Positions 1 to 8,975 are shown, counted from the first letter of the stretch. The stretch: 64,000 nt of DNA from Bradyrhizobium nanningense (GCF_004114535.1 NZ_LBJC01000018.1:1-64000); one strand, 5' to 3'. Notes: generated by a model not told the origin, from the letters alone. Numbers and translations are program-made.

Positions 1-1
1 G

Positions 2-340
2 CTGTCCTCGCGCGAGATCGCCGGCGTGCTCAATCTGCGCGGCCGCATCGTCACCGTGGTCGACATGCGCGCCCGTCTCGGCCTGCCGCAGCCTGAGGAC
101 GGCAAGGTGCCGATGGCGGTCGGCGTCGATTTGCGCGGCGAATCCTACGGCCTCCTGATCGACCAGATCGGCGAGGTGCTGCGTCTGCCCGAGGCCGGCA
201 TGGAAGAGAATCCCGTCAACCTCGACCCCCGCATGGCCAAGCTCGCCGGCGGCGTCCACCGCCTCGACGGTCAGCTCATGGTCGTCCTCGACGTCGATCG
301 TGTCCTCGAACTCGAAACCAAAGTGCAGATGGCCGCGTGA
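2..340 (+). CDS. cheW: Chemotaxis coupling protein CheW, 5'-truncated by window edge
   Basis: The reading frame is open from the first bases of the window, so the true start lies upstream. The visible 112 residues contain the typical CheW core: 'GVLNLRGRIVTVVDMRARLGLP' region followed by 'GLLIDQIGEVLRLP' and a C-terminal 'LVVLDVDRVL'-like strand (here MVVLDVDRVL). CheW links chemoreceptors to the CheA kinase at the inner face of the membrane. It is followed after 31 bp by cheY and then cheR, which supports a che operon whose cheA would lie upstream. The GTG at position 26 is an internal codon and not the start. Confidence 0.93.
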   Translation: MSSREIAGVLNLRGRIVTVVDMRARLGLPQPEDGKVPMAVGVDLRGESYGLLIDQIGEVLRLPEAGMEENPVNLDPRMAKLAGGVHRLDGQLMVVLDVDRVLELETKVQMAA

Positions 341-371
341 GCCAACGAAACATCGGAGCCGGAGAACCGAA

Positions 372-758
372 ATGAAAACCTGCTTGGTGGTCGATGATTC
401 CAGCGTGGTGCGCAAGATCGCGCGTCGGATCCTGGAGGGCCTGGAATTCGAAGTGACCGAGGCCGAGGACGGCTCGAAGGCGCTCGAGATCTGCCAGCGG
501 CAGCTGCCCGATGCGGTGCTGCTCGACTGGAACATGCCCGTGATGGATGGTTTCGAATTCATGGGCCACATGCGCCGCCTGCCCGGCGGTGACCAGCCCA
601 AGGTGGTGTTCTGCACCACCGAGAACAACGTCGCGCATATAGCCCAGGCGCTCAGCGGCGGCGCCAACGAGTACATCATGAAGCCCTTCGACAAAGACAT
701 TATCGCCGACAAGTTTGCTGAAGTCGGCTTGATCCCGGTCGGACAAACCATGGTCTGA
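372..758 (+). CDS. cheY: CheY-like single-domain response regulator
   Basis: A 128-residue stand-alone receiver domain. The acidic pocket is D8/D9, the phosphoacceptor is D52 in 'LLDWNMPVMDG', and the conserved Thr (CTT) and Lys (MKPF) follow. The ATG at 372 is chosen because GGAGAACCGAA precedes it at good spacing; an upstream in-frame codon at 300 would overlap cheW. It would carry the CheA phosphosignal to the flagellar motor or another target. It lies between cheW and cheR in the same direction, so it is probably cotranscribed. Confidence 0.93.
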   Translation: MKTCLVVDDSSVVRKIARRILEGLEFEVTEAEDGSKALEICQRQLPDAVLLDWNMPVMDGFEFMGHMRRLPGGDQPKVVFCTTENNVAHIAQALSGGANEYIMKPFDKDIIADKFAEVGLIPVGQTMV

Positions 759-817
759 GTGAGTCTGGCCCGCGCATTTTGGCCAGAGTGTTCCAGTACA
801 GCTTCGAAGAGGCGTCA

Positions 818-1696
818 GTGACCCCGACCGAGTATGAGTACCTGCGTAAGTTCCTGAAGGACAATTCCGGCCTCGACCTGTCCGCAGACAAGCAATATCT
901 GATCGAAAGCCGCCTGCTGCCGCTCGCCCGCAAGGCCGGCCTCTCCGGCATCGCCGAGCTCGTGCAGAAGCTGCAAGGCGGCTCGCGTCAGCTGATCACC
1001 GACGTGGTCGAAGCCATGACCACCAATGAGACCTTCTTCTTCCGCGACAAGGTTCCGTTCGATCATTTTCGCGACACCATCATGCCCGAGATCATCAAGG
1101 CGCGTGCCGGCAAACGCAGCGTGCGCATCTGGTGCGCCGCCGGCTCGACCGGGCAGGAGCCGTATTCGCTGGCGATGTGTCTGAAGGAGATGGGCGCGGC
1201 CCTCACCGGCTGGCGCATCGAGATCATCGCGACCGATCTGTCGCAGGAGGTGCTGGAGAAGGCCAAGGCCGGCGTCTACAGCCAGTTCGAGGTGCAGCGC
1301 GGCCTGCCGATTCAGATGCTGGTCAAGTATTTCAAGCAGACCGGCGAGACTTGGCAGGTCAATCCCGAATTGCGGGCGATGATCCAGCATCGCCAGCTCA
1401 ACCTGCTGCACGACTTTTCCCAGCTCGGCACCTTCGACGTGATCTTCTGCCGCAACGTGCTGATCTATTTCGACCAGGATACCAAGATCAACATCTTCAA
1501 CCGGCTGGCGCGCCAGATCGAGCCAGACGGCTTCCTGGTGCTGGGCGCGGCCGAAACCGTGGTCGGCCTGACCGATACGTTCCGCCCGATTGCGGAGCGG
1601 CGCGGCCTCTACAAGCCGAACGATCCGCGTGCCGCCGTCGCCAAGCCGGTTCTCGCCGGCGTGGCGCCGCGCCTCGCGGTCATGGCAGGACGGTAG
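818..1696 (+). CDS. cheR: Chemotaxis protein methyltransferase CheR
   Basis: Transfers methyl groups from S-adenosylmethionine to glutamates of chemoreceptors (adaptation). The protein (292 aa from this start) has an N-terminal helical CheR domain (from TPTEYEYLRKFL, ~1-75), then the SAM-binding segment 'IWCAAGSTGQEPYSLAM' and the late motif 'FDVIFCRNVLIYFD'. I prefer the GTG at 818, preceded by GAAGAGG, over a TTG at 779 that would add 13 residues and has no clear ribosome-binding site. No cheB lies next to it in this window, which differs from many che operons where cheB and cheR are adjacent. Confidence 0.92.
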   Translation: MTPTEYEYLRKFLKDNSGLDLSADKQYLIESRLLPLARKAGLSGIAELVQKLQGGSRQLITDVVEAMTTNETFFFRDKVPFDHFRDTIMPEIIKARAGKRSVRIWCAAGSTGQEPYSLAMCLKEMGAALTGWRIEIIATDLSQEVLEKAKAGVYSQFEVQRGLPIQMLVKYFKQTGETWQVNPELRAMIQHRQLNLLHDFSQLGTFDVIFCRNVLIYFDQDTKINIFNRLARQIEPDGFLVLGAAETVVGLTDTFRPIAERRGLYKPNDPRAAVAKPVLAGVAPRLAVMAGR

Positions 1697-1698
1697 AC

Positions 1699-2016
1699 AT
1701 GGCCGAGGATGGCAAGGGTACTGAACGCGTGACTTTCAGTCGGGGCTATGATGTCTGCATCATGGCCATCGACGGCACCTGGCGCCGCGACTGCAAGCTC
1801 AACGCTATCTCCGACACCGACGCCATTCTCACGGTGGAAGGCTCGATTCAGGGGTTGAACCTGAAAGAGTTCTTCCTGCTGTTGTCGTCCACGGGCCTCG
1901 CCTATCGTCGCTGCGAGCTGGTCCGCGTCAACGGCGCCGAAATGGACATCCAGTTCCTGCGCGGCAAGAACAGGAAGAAGCGCGGTGCGGCCGGCGGCCA
2001 TGATGCCGCGGCGTGA
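1699..2016 (+). CDS. PilZ domain protein
   Basis: A 105-residue protein starting 2 bp after the cheR stop, so almost certainly translated from the same mRNA. The N-terminal 'RVTFSRGYDVCIMAIDGTWRRDC' region, the 'DAILTVEG' turn and the beta-rich remainder fit a single PilZ fold, which in many proteins binds cyclic di-GMP. The usual RxxxR and D/NxSxxG signatures are only partly recognisable, so nucleotide binding is uncertain. A basic tail (GKNRKKRGAAGG) ends the protein. The position suggests a link between chemotaxis and second-messenger control of motility. Confidence 0.75.
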   Translation: MAEDGKGTERVTFSRGYDVCIMAIDGTWRRDCKLNAISDTDAILTVEGSIQGLNLKEFFLLLSSTGLAYRRCELVRVNGAEMDIQFLRGKNRKKRGAAGGHDAAA

Positions 2017-2157
2017 TCTGCCCGCGTCCGTCGCCGTCCTTTCCGATCTCTTGCTTCACACTTTCTGAAGATATCAAAGCGAATTCGCGTCAGCGGCTTT
2101 ACGTGGCCGAAGCGCGACCCGTGTATCCATTGACGGTCTCAATCTCAGGATACGGAA

Positions 2158-2661
2158 ATGCCCAGAAGTCCTCTTTCGCCCATGACGTCAAACCTGCCCG
2201 ACGGCGCCGAACGGCGTGCGCTTCAGCTTCTGGTAGTCGATGACGACGCCACGCAGCGCAGCCTGATCACGGTCGCTGCCAAGCAGGCCGGCCACGAAGT
2301 CACCGTGGCACCGTCCGTGGCGGACGCGATCGAGAAGCTGCGCGCCGCCCGCTTCGATTGCGTGACGCTGGATCTCGTGCTGGAGGACGGCGACGGCATC
2401 GACGTGCTGCGCGAGATGGCGGCGGCGAAGTTCGGCGGTGCCGTGATCGTGATCAGCGGCATGGACGGCAAGCGCCGCAGCGCCGCTCGCAGCTTCGCCA
2501 GGTCCGTCGGGATCGAGCTCCAGAGCCTGCCGAAACCGCTCGACCTCGCGGCCCTGCGCATCAGTCTTGCCAATCTCGGCAAGACCGCGATGGGCCTTCC
2601 CGCGATCCACACCTGGGGCGGTGTCGCCACCGACGCGATCGTGGAACGGCACCGCGCCTAA
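2158..2661 (+). CDS. Stand-alone receiver-domain response regulator
   Basis: A 167-residue protein with one REC domain (~22-145): acidic pocket 'VVDDD' at 27-30, phosphoacceptor D72 in 'TLDLVLEDGDG', conserved Ser in 'VISGMDG', Lys in 'LPKPL'. The C-terminal ~25 residues hold no recognisable output domain. It is 141 bp downstream of the PilZ gene in the same direction, so cotranscription with the che genes is possible but not shown. The start at 2158 follows GGATACGGAA; an internal ATG at 2182 is an alternative. Confidence 0.85.
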   Translation: MPRSPLSPMTSNLPDGAERRALQLLVVDDDATQRSLITVAAKQAGHEVTVAPSVADAIEKLRAARFDCVTLDLVLEDGDGIDVLREMAAAKFGGAVIVISGMDGKRRSAARSFARSVGIELQSLPKPLDLAALRISLANLGKTAMGLPAIHTWGGVATDAIVERHRA

Positions 2662-2662
2662 A

Positions 2663-2760
2663 GCATGATCCGGAAAAGTGCGAAGCAGTTTTCCGGAAAG
2701 ATCATGCGCAAACAATAACCTAAGGCGCGATAACGATTCATCCAAATCTCATCGCGCTTC
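2663..2760. repeat. Rhizobial intergenic palindromic element
   Basis: Begins 2 bp after the preceding stop. GCATGATCCGGAAAA (2663-2677) is mirrored by TTTTCCGGAAAGATCATGC (2689-2707), and a second arm pair AAGGCGCGAT / ATCGCGCTT brackets 2722-2760. I recognise the GATCCGGAAAAGTG...TTTTCCGGA...GATCATGC motif as a sequence repeated many times in rhizobial genomes. It may act as a transcript-end structure for the receiver gene. Confidence 0.7.
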
Positions 2761-2815
2761 AGGCTTGCGGAACCGCCATGCGATGGGACGCGGCCGGCGC
2801 GCCGCGCTGATCGCT

Positions 2816-3127
2816 CTATGCCGGGTCGCCGGATTCCGACAGACATCGCAGGGCGTGGCCAAGGCCCGCCCGACAGGCGTTGAGGGCGGCGCTCGCCGTC
2901 GCATAGCGCGGCGTGACGTCGTCGAGCACGAAAATATCGGCGGAACCGGCCGGATCTCCGCGCGCCGGGCCGGTTTCCGACACGCCGGCTTCCATCATAG
3001 CCGCGTCGATCAGGCGCATGCTGCTCTCGATCCGTGTGATCAGAGCGCGAAGATCGGCGGCGATCAACTGACGGCAGTCAGTTTCAGGCATCGCGACGAG
3101 CGGGGATGTGCCAGCGAAATTTAGCAT
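2816..3127 (-). CDS. Conserved-looking hypothetical protein
   Basis: A 103-residue ORF on the minus strand. The ATG at 3127 is preceded by GGAGAATATCC, an excellent ribosome-binding site, which is the main reason for accepting the gene; a longer frame to 3157 lacks this. The sequence is helical in character (CRQLIAADLRALITRIESSMRLIDAAMMEAG) with no signal peptide, membrane segment or motif I can assign. It lies between convergent and divergent regulators. Function unknown. Confidence 0.6.
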   Translation of the reverse strand: MLNFAGTSPLVAMPETDCRQLIAADLRALITRIESSMRLIDAAMMEAGVSETGPARGDPAGSADIFVLDDVTPRYATASAALNACRAGLGHALRCLSESGDPA

Positions 3128-3275
3128 GGATATTCTCCGTACCCCGCAATTAGGCACCCTGTCGCTACTTGTGCGTTAAGTCCATGTCCCGTACAAATAC
3201 GGGTGGGCCGAATCCGCGCCGAACGCCATAAACGGGGCGCGGACGCGAGTCCTTCATGCCAACCGGATGTGGCAC

Positions 3276-3911
3276 ATGGCCGAACAAAGCTCTCGCGGTG
3301 AAATCTTCGTGGTCGACGACGACCCTGCCGTTCGCGACACTCTGTCGATGGTGTTGAAGGCGGCGGGTTATGAGGTGATCTGTTTTGCGGACGGCGCAGC
3401 GCTGCTCTCCGTGGCACGAAACCGCACGCCTGCTGCGATCCTGCTCGACGTGCACATTCCCGGGAAGTCGGGCCTCGACATTCTGAAGGAGCTGCAGGGC
3501 GAGGACTACCCGGCGCCGATCTTCATGATCTCCGGACAGGGCGACATCGCAATGGCGGTGGGCGCGATCAAGAGCGGCGCGCTCGACTTCATCGAAAAGC
3601 CGTTCCGCGGCAGCGAGATCGTCGGCCGGCTCGACGAGGCGATCGGCGCCTATGCGCGTAGGCAGGCGGAGAACGCCTCGCCGAAATTCGGCTCGCTGCA
3701 TTTCCCCGGACGCGAGCCGCTGACACGCAGGGAGCGCGAGGTGCTCGAGCAGTTTGCTTCCGGTGCGTCCAACAAGGAAGCCGGCCGCACGCTCGGCATC
3801 AGCCCGCGCACGATCGAAGATCACCGCGCCAACATCATGAAGAAGCTCGGCGCGCGCAACGCCGCCGATCTGATCCGCATCGTGATGACCGCGGCCCAGC
3901 GCGCGTCGTAA
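3276..3911 (+). CDS. FixJ/NarL-type two-component response regulator
   Basis: 211 residues: an N-terminal REC domain (acidic pocket at 14-16, phosphoacceptor D58 in 'LLDVHIPGKSG', Lys in 'EKPF') and a C-terminal LuxR-type helix-turn-helix ('LTRREREVLEQFASGASNKEAGRTLGISPRTIEDHRANIMKKL'). The layout is that of FixJ and NodW relatives, which are phosphorylated by a sensor kinase and then bind DNA. No kinase is adjacent on the same strand. The start MAEQSS at 3276 is chosen; an in-frame ATG lies 9 bp upstream at 3267. Confidence 0.9.
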   Translation: MAEQSSRGEIFVVDDDPAVRDTLSMVLKAAGYEVICFADGAALLSVARNRTPAAILLDVHIPGKSGLDILKELQGEDYPAPIFMISGQGDIAMAVGAIKSGALDFIEKPFRGSEIVGRLDEAIGAYARRQAENASPKFGSLHFPGREPLTRREREVLEQFASGASNKEAGRTLGISPRTIEDHRANIMKKLGARNAADLIRIVMTAAQRAS

Positions 3912-3919
3912 AATGTTCT

Positions 3920-4054
3920 CGTGCCCCGGACGCGGTGCATCATGAAATAATGCGCCGCTGAGCCGGGGCCTATCTCTCCAACTTCACGGCATCAAAGTTC
4001 TGGGTCCCGGCTTTGCACTGCAGCGCTTACGCGCTGCAGTGCGTCTGGGACACG
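3920..4054. repeat. Intergenic palindromic element with nested hairpin
   Basis: The outer arms CGTGCCCCGGACGC (3920-3933) and GCGTCTGGGACACG (4041-4054) are near-perfect inverted repeats. Inside, 4015-4026 and 4031-4042 form a perfect 12-bp stem around a TTAC loop. It fills the space between two convergent genes and could terminate both. A related element is at 22817-22974. Confidence 0.65.
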
Positions 4055-4064
4055 AAAGCGCGTC

Positions 4065-7000
4065 TCACCCGCTCAGCGCCTTGCGGATGATCCGCGCCAG
4101 ATCCGATTTCCGATAGGGCTTGGCCAGCAGCATCACGCCGGAATCCAGCCGCCCGTGATGGATGATCGCATTCTCGGTATAGCCTGATGTGTAGACCACT
4201 TTGAGATCGGGCCGCGTCTTCATCAGCTCGTCGGCGAGCTGCCGTCCGTTCATCTTGCCGGGCATGATGACGTCGGTGAACAGAAGGTCGAACGGCTTTC
4301 CTGCGGCGACGATCGCGAGCGCCTCCGCGGCGTTCGCGGCCTGCAAGGTGACGTAACCCAGCGAATGCAGCTGCGCCAGCACGTAGTCGCGCACCAGCCT
4401 GTCGTCCTCGACCACCAGGATCGTCTCGTGCCCGCCCTCGATCGTGGCCGGCGTCACGCCCTCACCGGCCGGCGCCGGCGTCTTGCCGGGCGGCAGATAC
4501 ATCTTGATCGTGGTGCCGTGGCCTTCCTCGCTGTAGATCTTGATGTGGCCCGCGGACTGCTTGATGAAGCCGTAGACCATCGACAGCCCGAGTCCGGTGC
4601 CCTTGCCCGGTCCCTTCGAGGTGAAGAAGGGATCGAACACCCTGGTCAGTATGTTCGCGGGGATTCCGGTGCCGGTGTCGCTCACGGCGATCAACACGTA
4701 GTGCCCCGGCGGCACATCGTTCGCACTGGCGTAGACCTCGTCGAGATAGGCGGCGCCGGTCTCCAGGATCAGCTTGCCGCCGCCGGGCATGGCATCGCGC
4801 GCGTTGAGCGCGAGGTTGAGGATCGCGGTGGTAAGCTGGTTGGGATCGACGATCGCGACGCAATTCTCGTCCTCGAACACCGATTCGATCTGGATCTGTT
4901 CGCCCAGCGTCGGCCGCAACAGCTTCGCGGTGTCGACGACCAGCGAGTTGATGTCGATCTCGCGCGGCTGGAGCGGCTGCTTGCGCGCGAAGGCGAGCAG
5001 GTGCTGGGTCAGATCGGCGCCGCGCGCGGCCGCCTCGTCGATCATCTTCGTGATGGCCGCAAGCTGCGGCTCCTTCTCGACGGCCTCCGCAAGGATTTCG
5101 ATCGTCCCGGTGATGACGGTGAGGATGTTGTTGAAATCGTGCGCCACGCCGCCGGTGAGCTGGCCGACCGCCTCCATCTTCTCGGCATGACGGATGCGTT
5201 CCTCGGCGGCGATCTTGTCGGTGAGGTCGCGGTAGAAGACGTTGAACAACAGGCCTTCGCGGCGCTTCAGCGCGGTGACGCTCAGCTCGGCCTTGAATTC
5301 CTTGCCGTCGCGGCGGCGGCAGATGAGCTCGCGGCGGCGGTTCAGCGTCCTGCCGCCCTCGTCCTTCAGGAACTGCTTCAGACCTGCCCTTACTCTCTCG
5401 CGTTCGCTCTCGGCGACGATGAGGTCGATCGTGCTCTTGCCGAGCACCTCCTCGCGGCGCCAGCCGAACAGCTGCTCGGCCTGCGAGTTCCAGTTGAGGA
5501 TGCTGCCGGTTTCGTCGGTCTGGATGAAGGCGTCGAGCGAGGTTTCGACGATATTGCGGGCGAGCCGTTCGCTCTCGCGCAGCGATTCCTGCGCGAGCCG
5601 TGCTTCCGTCATGTCGCGCCCGACGAAGAAGAAGCGATGCGCCTGCTCGGACCAGCTGCCCATCCACGACAGCCAGACCTCATGTCCGTTCCGGTGCAAA
5701 CAGCGCGTGTCGGCGAGCTTGACGCGCTCGCCGTGGCGCAGCGCGCGCATCTCGGCGCGGGCGTGCTCCAGATGATCGTGATGAATGAAGTCGGCGCCGC
5801 TGCGGCCGATCATCTCGTCCGGGCGGTAGCCGAGGATGGTCTCGCTGCTCGGGCTGATCTGCGCGATATGGCCCCGCGCATCCATGACCATGATAAGGTC
5901 TTGCGAGGTGTCGAAGATCTGCCGGCGCTCTTCGAGCTGCTGCTGCAGCTGCCGCTCGGCCAGGCGAGCGTCGGTGAGGCTGCGCGCGCTCCCGGAGACA
6001 CCGATGATCTCGCCCGACGGCCCCTTGATCGGCGACAGGCTCAGTGAGATTTCGACCGCCGTGCCGTCCTTGCGCAGGCGCACCGTCTCGAACCGTTCGA
6101 TCGGCTCGCCCCGGGCGATCCGCGCCAGATAGTCCTTGCGATGCGCGCTGCGGTCGGGCGGAACGATGATTGACGTGGGCTTGCCGATCGCCTCATCCGC
6201 CGAATAGCCATAAAGACGCTCGGCGGCCGGATTCCAGCCCGTGATGATGGCATCGAGCGACTGCGTCACGATTGCGTCGTCGGATGATTCGACGGCAGCA
6301 CTGAACAATTGCTCGCGCGCCGCGTGATGGCTGCGCGCGGCCTCGGTGCGGCGATGCTCCTCGATCTCGCGTTCGAGCGCCGCGGTTTTCGCCCGGGTTT
6401 CCTCGACCATCTGCGCGAAGGCCCGCGCCAACACGCCCGTCTCACCGCTGGCATCGACGGGTATATCCGCCGGACGGCCGCTGCCGATCGCCTGGACCGC
6501 CGCGGTCAAGCGGCCGATCGGACGCGTCAGCGAGCGCGCCAGCAGCACCGCAAGCGCGGCTGCGGCGAGAACGGCCAATATGCCAACCAGCAGGGACGTC
6601 CTTTGGATCGCTGCCGGTACGAGGCCGAACACGGGCGCGGGAATCGTCTCGATGATGGCGATCCATTCCTTGCCCGCGAGCAGCGCCGGCGCAATCGCCG
6701 CCCCGCTCGGCCGGCCAGACCCGTCGGTCATGAGCCGTGTGGAAACTTCCAGCGTGCCGGCCAAAGCTGCGAAATAAGGAAAATCCTTGCGCCAGTCGTT
6801 GGGACGGTCATGCAATGCGCGAAATTCGCGCGCGCGATCCGGATGAACGAGATAGTCGCCGCGCGAATTCACGACGAAAATCCCTCCACCTGAGGTCGCC
6901 GTTCCGCGGATGTGCTCGAGGGCCGGACGCATGTCGATATTGGCGATGATGATACCGAACGGCTTGCCATCCGGCGCGAACAGCGGCGTCGCGACTCGCA

Positions 7001-7658
7001 GCGTCGGAATGTGCAAGGCCGTGGTGCCGCCCTGGCGGGTCGCGAGCTCGACGGGCGAAACGTAGATATCGCCCGGCGCCAGCCGTATCGTGTCCTGAAA
7101 ATAGGTTCGGTCGCCCTTGCGTTCCAGCTCGCTGTCGGGGACGACGCGCGCCGCGCCGTTCGGGCCAGAGCGGTCGACGCGGACCAGCTCGCGCTGGTCG
7201 TCGTCAAGGCCGATGATTCGAAACTGCCCGTAGATCGGTTTGGCCTCGATCTCGGCCGCGAGCCGCGTGGCGATGCGCTCGCGCCAGGTTTGCTCCGAGA
7301 CGCCGTCGGAAGGGTCAATTCCTCCGCCGATGTGAGCGCGGATCAGACCGTTGATGGCTGCGGCGGAGCGATAGCCGATCAGATCGCCGCGGGCTCCGGC
7401 AACATAGGATTCCAGACTGGTCGCGAGCAGGCGTGACTGGGCCTCGACCCGCTCCAACACGCGCGGAATGACCGCTTGCGTGGTGTTGCGATAGCCCAGC
7501 CAGCCGACCGCGGCCACGGTGACCGCCACCAGCAGGATCATCGCGATCGCCAGCCGCGTGGCGAGCGTCATGCGGATGCTCGCAGAACTTCCCGGATGAT
7601 CGCGGCCGATCTGGCCTGAAGCAGAGTAGCCCTCGTTATCGGCGGCCGGAGCTGACAT
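4065..7658 (-). CDS. Hybrid sensor histidine kinase (dCACHE-HAMP-PASx3-HisKA-HATPase-REC)
   Basis: 1197 residues, a membrane sensor. TM1 is near 32-52 and TM2 near 355-375, enclosing a periplasmic double-CACHE-like region. HAMP follows, then three PAS domains (about 450-565, 570-690, 695-815), HisKA with H840 in 'GGVAHDFNNILTVITG', a HATPase domain with N, G1 ('VSDTGTGIP') and G2 ('GKGTGLGLSMVYGF') boxes, and a C-terminal receiver with D1129 in 'LFTDVIMP'. The HDFNN box places it in the HWE-distant, NtrB-like PAS kinase group common in rhizobia. Its start overlaps the upstream response regulator by 23 bp and has a GGAGGGG site, so the two are translationally coupled. Confidence 0.92.
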   Translation of the reverse strand: MSAPAADNEGYSASGQIGRDHPGSSASIRMTLATRLAIAMILLVAVTVAAVGWLGYRNTTQAVIPRVLERVEAQSRLLATSLESYVAGARGDLIGYRSAAAINGLIRAHIGGGIDPSDGVSEQTWRERIATRLAAEIEAKPIYGQFRIIGLDDDQRELVRVDRSGPNGAARVVPDSELERKGDRTYFQDTIRLAPGDIYVSPVELATRQGGTTALHIPTLRVATPLFAPDGKPFGIIIANIDMRPALEHIRGTATSGGGIFVVNSRGDYLVHPDRAREFRALHDRPNDWRKDFPYFAALAGTLEVSTRLMTDGSGRPSGAAIAPALLAGKEWIAIIETIPAPVFGLVPAAIQRTSLLVGILAVLAAAALAVLLARSLTRPIGRLTAAVQAIGSGRPADIPVDASGETGVLARAFAQMVEETRAKTAALEREIEEHRRTEAARSHHAAREQLFSAAVESSDDAIVTQSLDAIITGWNPAAERLYGYSADEAIGKPTSIIVPPDRSAHRKDYLARIARGEPIERFETVRLRKDGTAVEISLSLSPIKGPSGEIIGVSGSARSLTDARLAERQLQQQLEERRQIFDTSQDLIMVMDARGHIAQISPSSETILGYRPDEMIGRSGADFIHHDHLEHARAEMRALRHGERVKLADTRCLHRNGHEVWLSWMGSWSEQAHRFFFVGRDMTEARLAQESLRESERLARNIVETSLDAFIQTDETGSILNWNSQAEQLFGWRREEVLGKSTIDLIVAESERERVRAGLKQFLKDEGGRTLNRRRELICRRRDGKEFKAELSVTALKRREGLLFNVFYRDLTDKIAAEERIRHAEKMEAVGQLTGGVAHDFNNILTVITGTIEILAEAVEKEPQLAAITKMIDEAAARGADLTQHLLAFARKQPLQPREIDINSLVVDTAKLLRPTLGEQIQIESVFEDENCVAIVDPNQLTTAILNLALNARDAMPGGGKLILETGAAYLDEVYASANDVPPGHYVLIAVSDTGTGIPANILTRVFDPFFTSKGPGKGTGLGLSMVYGFIKQSAGHIKIYSEEGHGTTIKMYLPPGKTPAPAGEGVTPATIEGGHETILVVEDDRLVRDYVLAQLHSLGYVTLQAANAAEALAIVAAGKPFDLLFTDVIMPGKMNGRQLADELMKTRPDLKVVYTSGYTENAIIHHGRLDSGVMLLAKPYRKSDLARIIRKALSG

Positions 7659-8055
7659 CGGACCCCTCCGGCTCGCCCGCCTTCAGGCAGCCATCGACCG
7701 CGGCGAGCAGTGCGCCGGGCCGGAATGGCTTCTGCAGGCTTGCCACCGCGCCGAGCTTGGTCGCCATCTTCAGAAAATCGGGCTCCGCATAGGCATCCGG
7801 CGTGACTGAGCGGCCGGAAATGACGATGATCGGAATGGCCGGGGCTAACGCCCGGACGTGACGCATCGTCTCCAGCCCATCCATGCCAGGCATGAAGATG
7901 TCCAGAAACAGCAAATCGAACCGGCTGGCCTCGAACAGCGCAAGTCCCTTGCTGCCATCGCCGGCGACGGTGACGTGGTGACCGGCCCGCTCCAGGAGCA
8001 GCCGGATCGTGATTTGAACGGCCGGGTCGTCATCCACGATCAGGATGTTGGCCAC
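7636..8055 (-). CDS. Single-domain response regulator coupled to the hybrid kinase
   Basis: 139 residues from the GTG at 8055, which is preceded by GGAGGAATCCAGAC; a longer frame to 8091 has no comparable site. It is a REC domain only: 'ILIVDDDPAV' pocket, phosphoacceptor in 'LLFLDIFMPGMDG', Lys in 'QKPF'. It is the first gene of a two-gene minus-strand operon and its 3' end overlaps the hybrid kinase start. It is therefore the likely phosphorylation partner of that kinase. Confidence 0.87.
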   Translation of the reverse strand: MANILIVDDDPAVQITIRLLLERAGHHVTVAGDGSKGLALFEASRFDLLFLDIFMPGMDGLETMRHVRALAPAIPIIVISGRSVTPDAYAEPDFLKMATKLGAVASLQKPFRPGALLAAVDGCLKAGEPEGSDVSSGRR

Positions 8056-8202
8056 GTCTGGATTCCTCCGCGCCGGATCGGGCATTCCCACCCCGGTCGC
8101 ACATCAAACCATCAAAGATGAAATTGTTGCGCGGATTCCGCCCGGCCTGCAAGCACTTCGCGAATGTCCGGTGAACGCTCGCCTAAGCCGAAGATCCGGC
8201 AA

Positions 8203-8228
8203 GCTTATGCACGGTTGCGTGCATAAGC
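8203..8228. promoter_or_regulatory. Perfect 11-bp stem-loop between gntR and the response-regulator gene
   Basis: GCTTATGCACG (8203-8213), loop GTTG, CGTGCATAAGC (8218-8228). It lies 5 bp beyond the gntR stop and about 150 bp upstream of the response-regulator start. It lacks a T-run on the minus strand, so it is a weak intrinsic terminator candidate. Its ATGCAC/GTGCAT arms match those of the 26-bp palindrome at 8976-9001, so it may instead be a second operator. Confidence 0.45.
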
Positions 8229-8232
8229 CCGC

Positions 8233-8949
8233 CTAGTCGGTCAGATATTCCGGGTAGTGGCTTCGGATCTTGTCGAGCTCGCTCAGCGTGCCCGACAAGT
8301 GCTTGCGCAAATGCTGCTGCGCGGCATCGGCGTCGCCGGCCTCGATCGCGCGAGCGATCAGTCTGTGGTGACGGAGGATGTTCTGGGCCTTGCCGGGCGA
8401 GGGCAGATGCAGCCGGCGTAGCCGGTCGATATGTCCGCTGCTTCTGCGCACCAGCGCCCACAGCTCCTGCTTGCCGGCCGCGGCATAAAGTTGTGCGTGA
8501 AAATCATTGTCGGCGGCGATAAAGCTCGCGAAATCGCCGACTTTGGCGAATTGCTGCTGAAGCGCGATGGCGTGGTCGAGGCGGAGGACCAGGGCCTGGT
8601 CGTGCTGCTCCGCGAGCAGCCGGACGATTTCGAGCTCGAGCGCCTGGCGCAGGAAATGCGCCTGCTCGGCGCGGCCGACATCGACCCGGCTGACCACGGT
8701 CGCGTGCTGCGGAAATACGTCGACCAGTCCCTCTTCCTCCAGCCGCATCAGGGCGTCGCGGATCGGCGTCGAGCTGACGCCGAATTGCGCCGCAAGCTCG
8801 GTGCGCGACAGCGGCGAGCCCGGGGGCAGTTCGAGCGCGAGAATGGCGTTGCGAAGCCGCTCGAACACCTGCGGCGCGGCCTGCCGGGCCCGGTCCAGCC
8901 GCGGCCCTCGGCGGGCGGTCGCGCGGGGCGCGGGATGGGCGGTTTCCAT
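8233..8949 (-). CDS. GntR-family (FadR/FCD) transcriptional regulator
   Basis: 238 residues: an N-terminal GntR winged helix ('FERLRNAILALELPPGSPLSRTELAAQFGVSSTPIRDALMRLEEEGLVDVFPQ', ~28-85) and a C-terminal all-helical FCD ligand domain (~95-225) containing His residues of the metal site (DFHAQLY, HRLIARAIEAGD). FCD proteins bind small organic or sugar acids. It diverges from the ABC/dehydratase operon starting at 9044 with 94 bp between, and a perfect palindrome sits in that gap. This strongly suggests it represses both itself and the operon. The ATG at 8949 follows GGAGCTCTTCGC. Confidence 0.9.
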   Translation of the reverse strand: METAHPAPRATARRGPRLDRARQAAPQVFERLRNAILALELPPGSPLSRTELAAQFGVSSTPIRDALMRLEEEGLVDVFPQHATVVSRVDVGRAEQAHFLRQALELEIVRLLAEQHDQALVLRLDHAIALQQQFAKVGDFASFIAADNDFHAQLYAAAGKQELWALVRRSSGHIDRLRRLHLPSPGKAQNILRHHRLIARAIEAGDADAAQQHLRKHLSGTLSELDKIRSHYPEYLTD

Positions 8950-8975
8950 GCGAAGAGCTCCGGCGGGCTTGCCTT

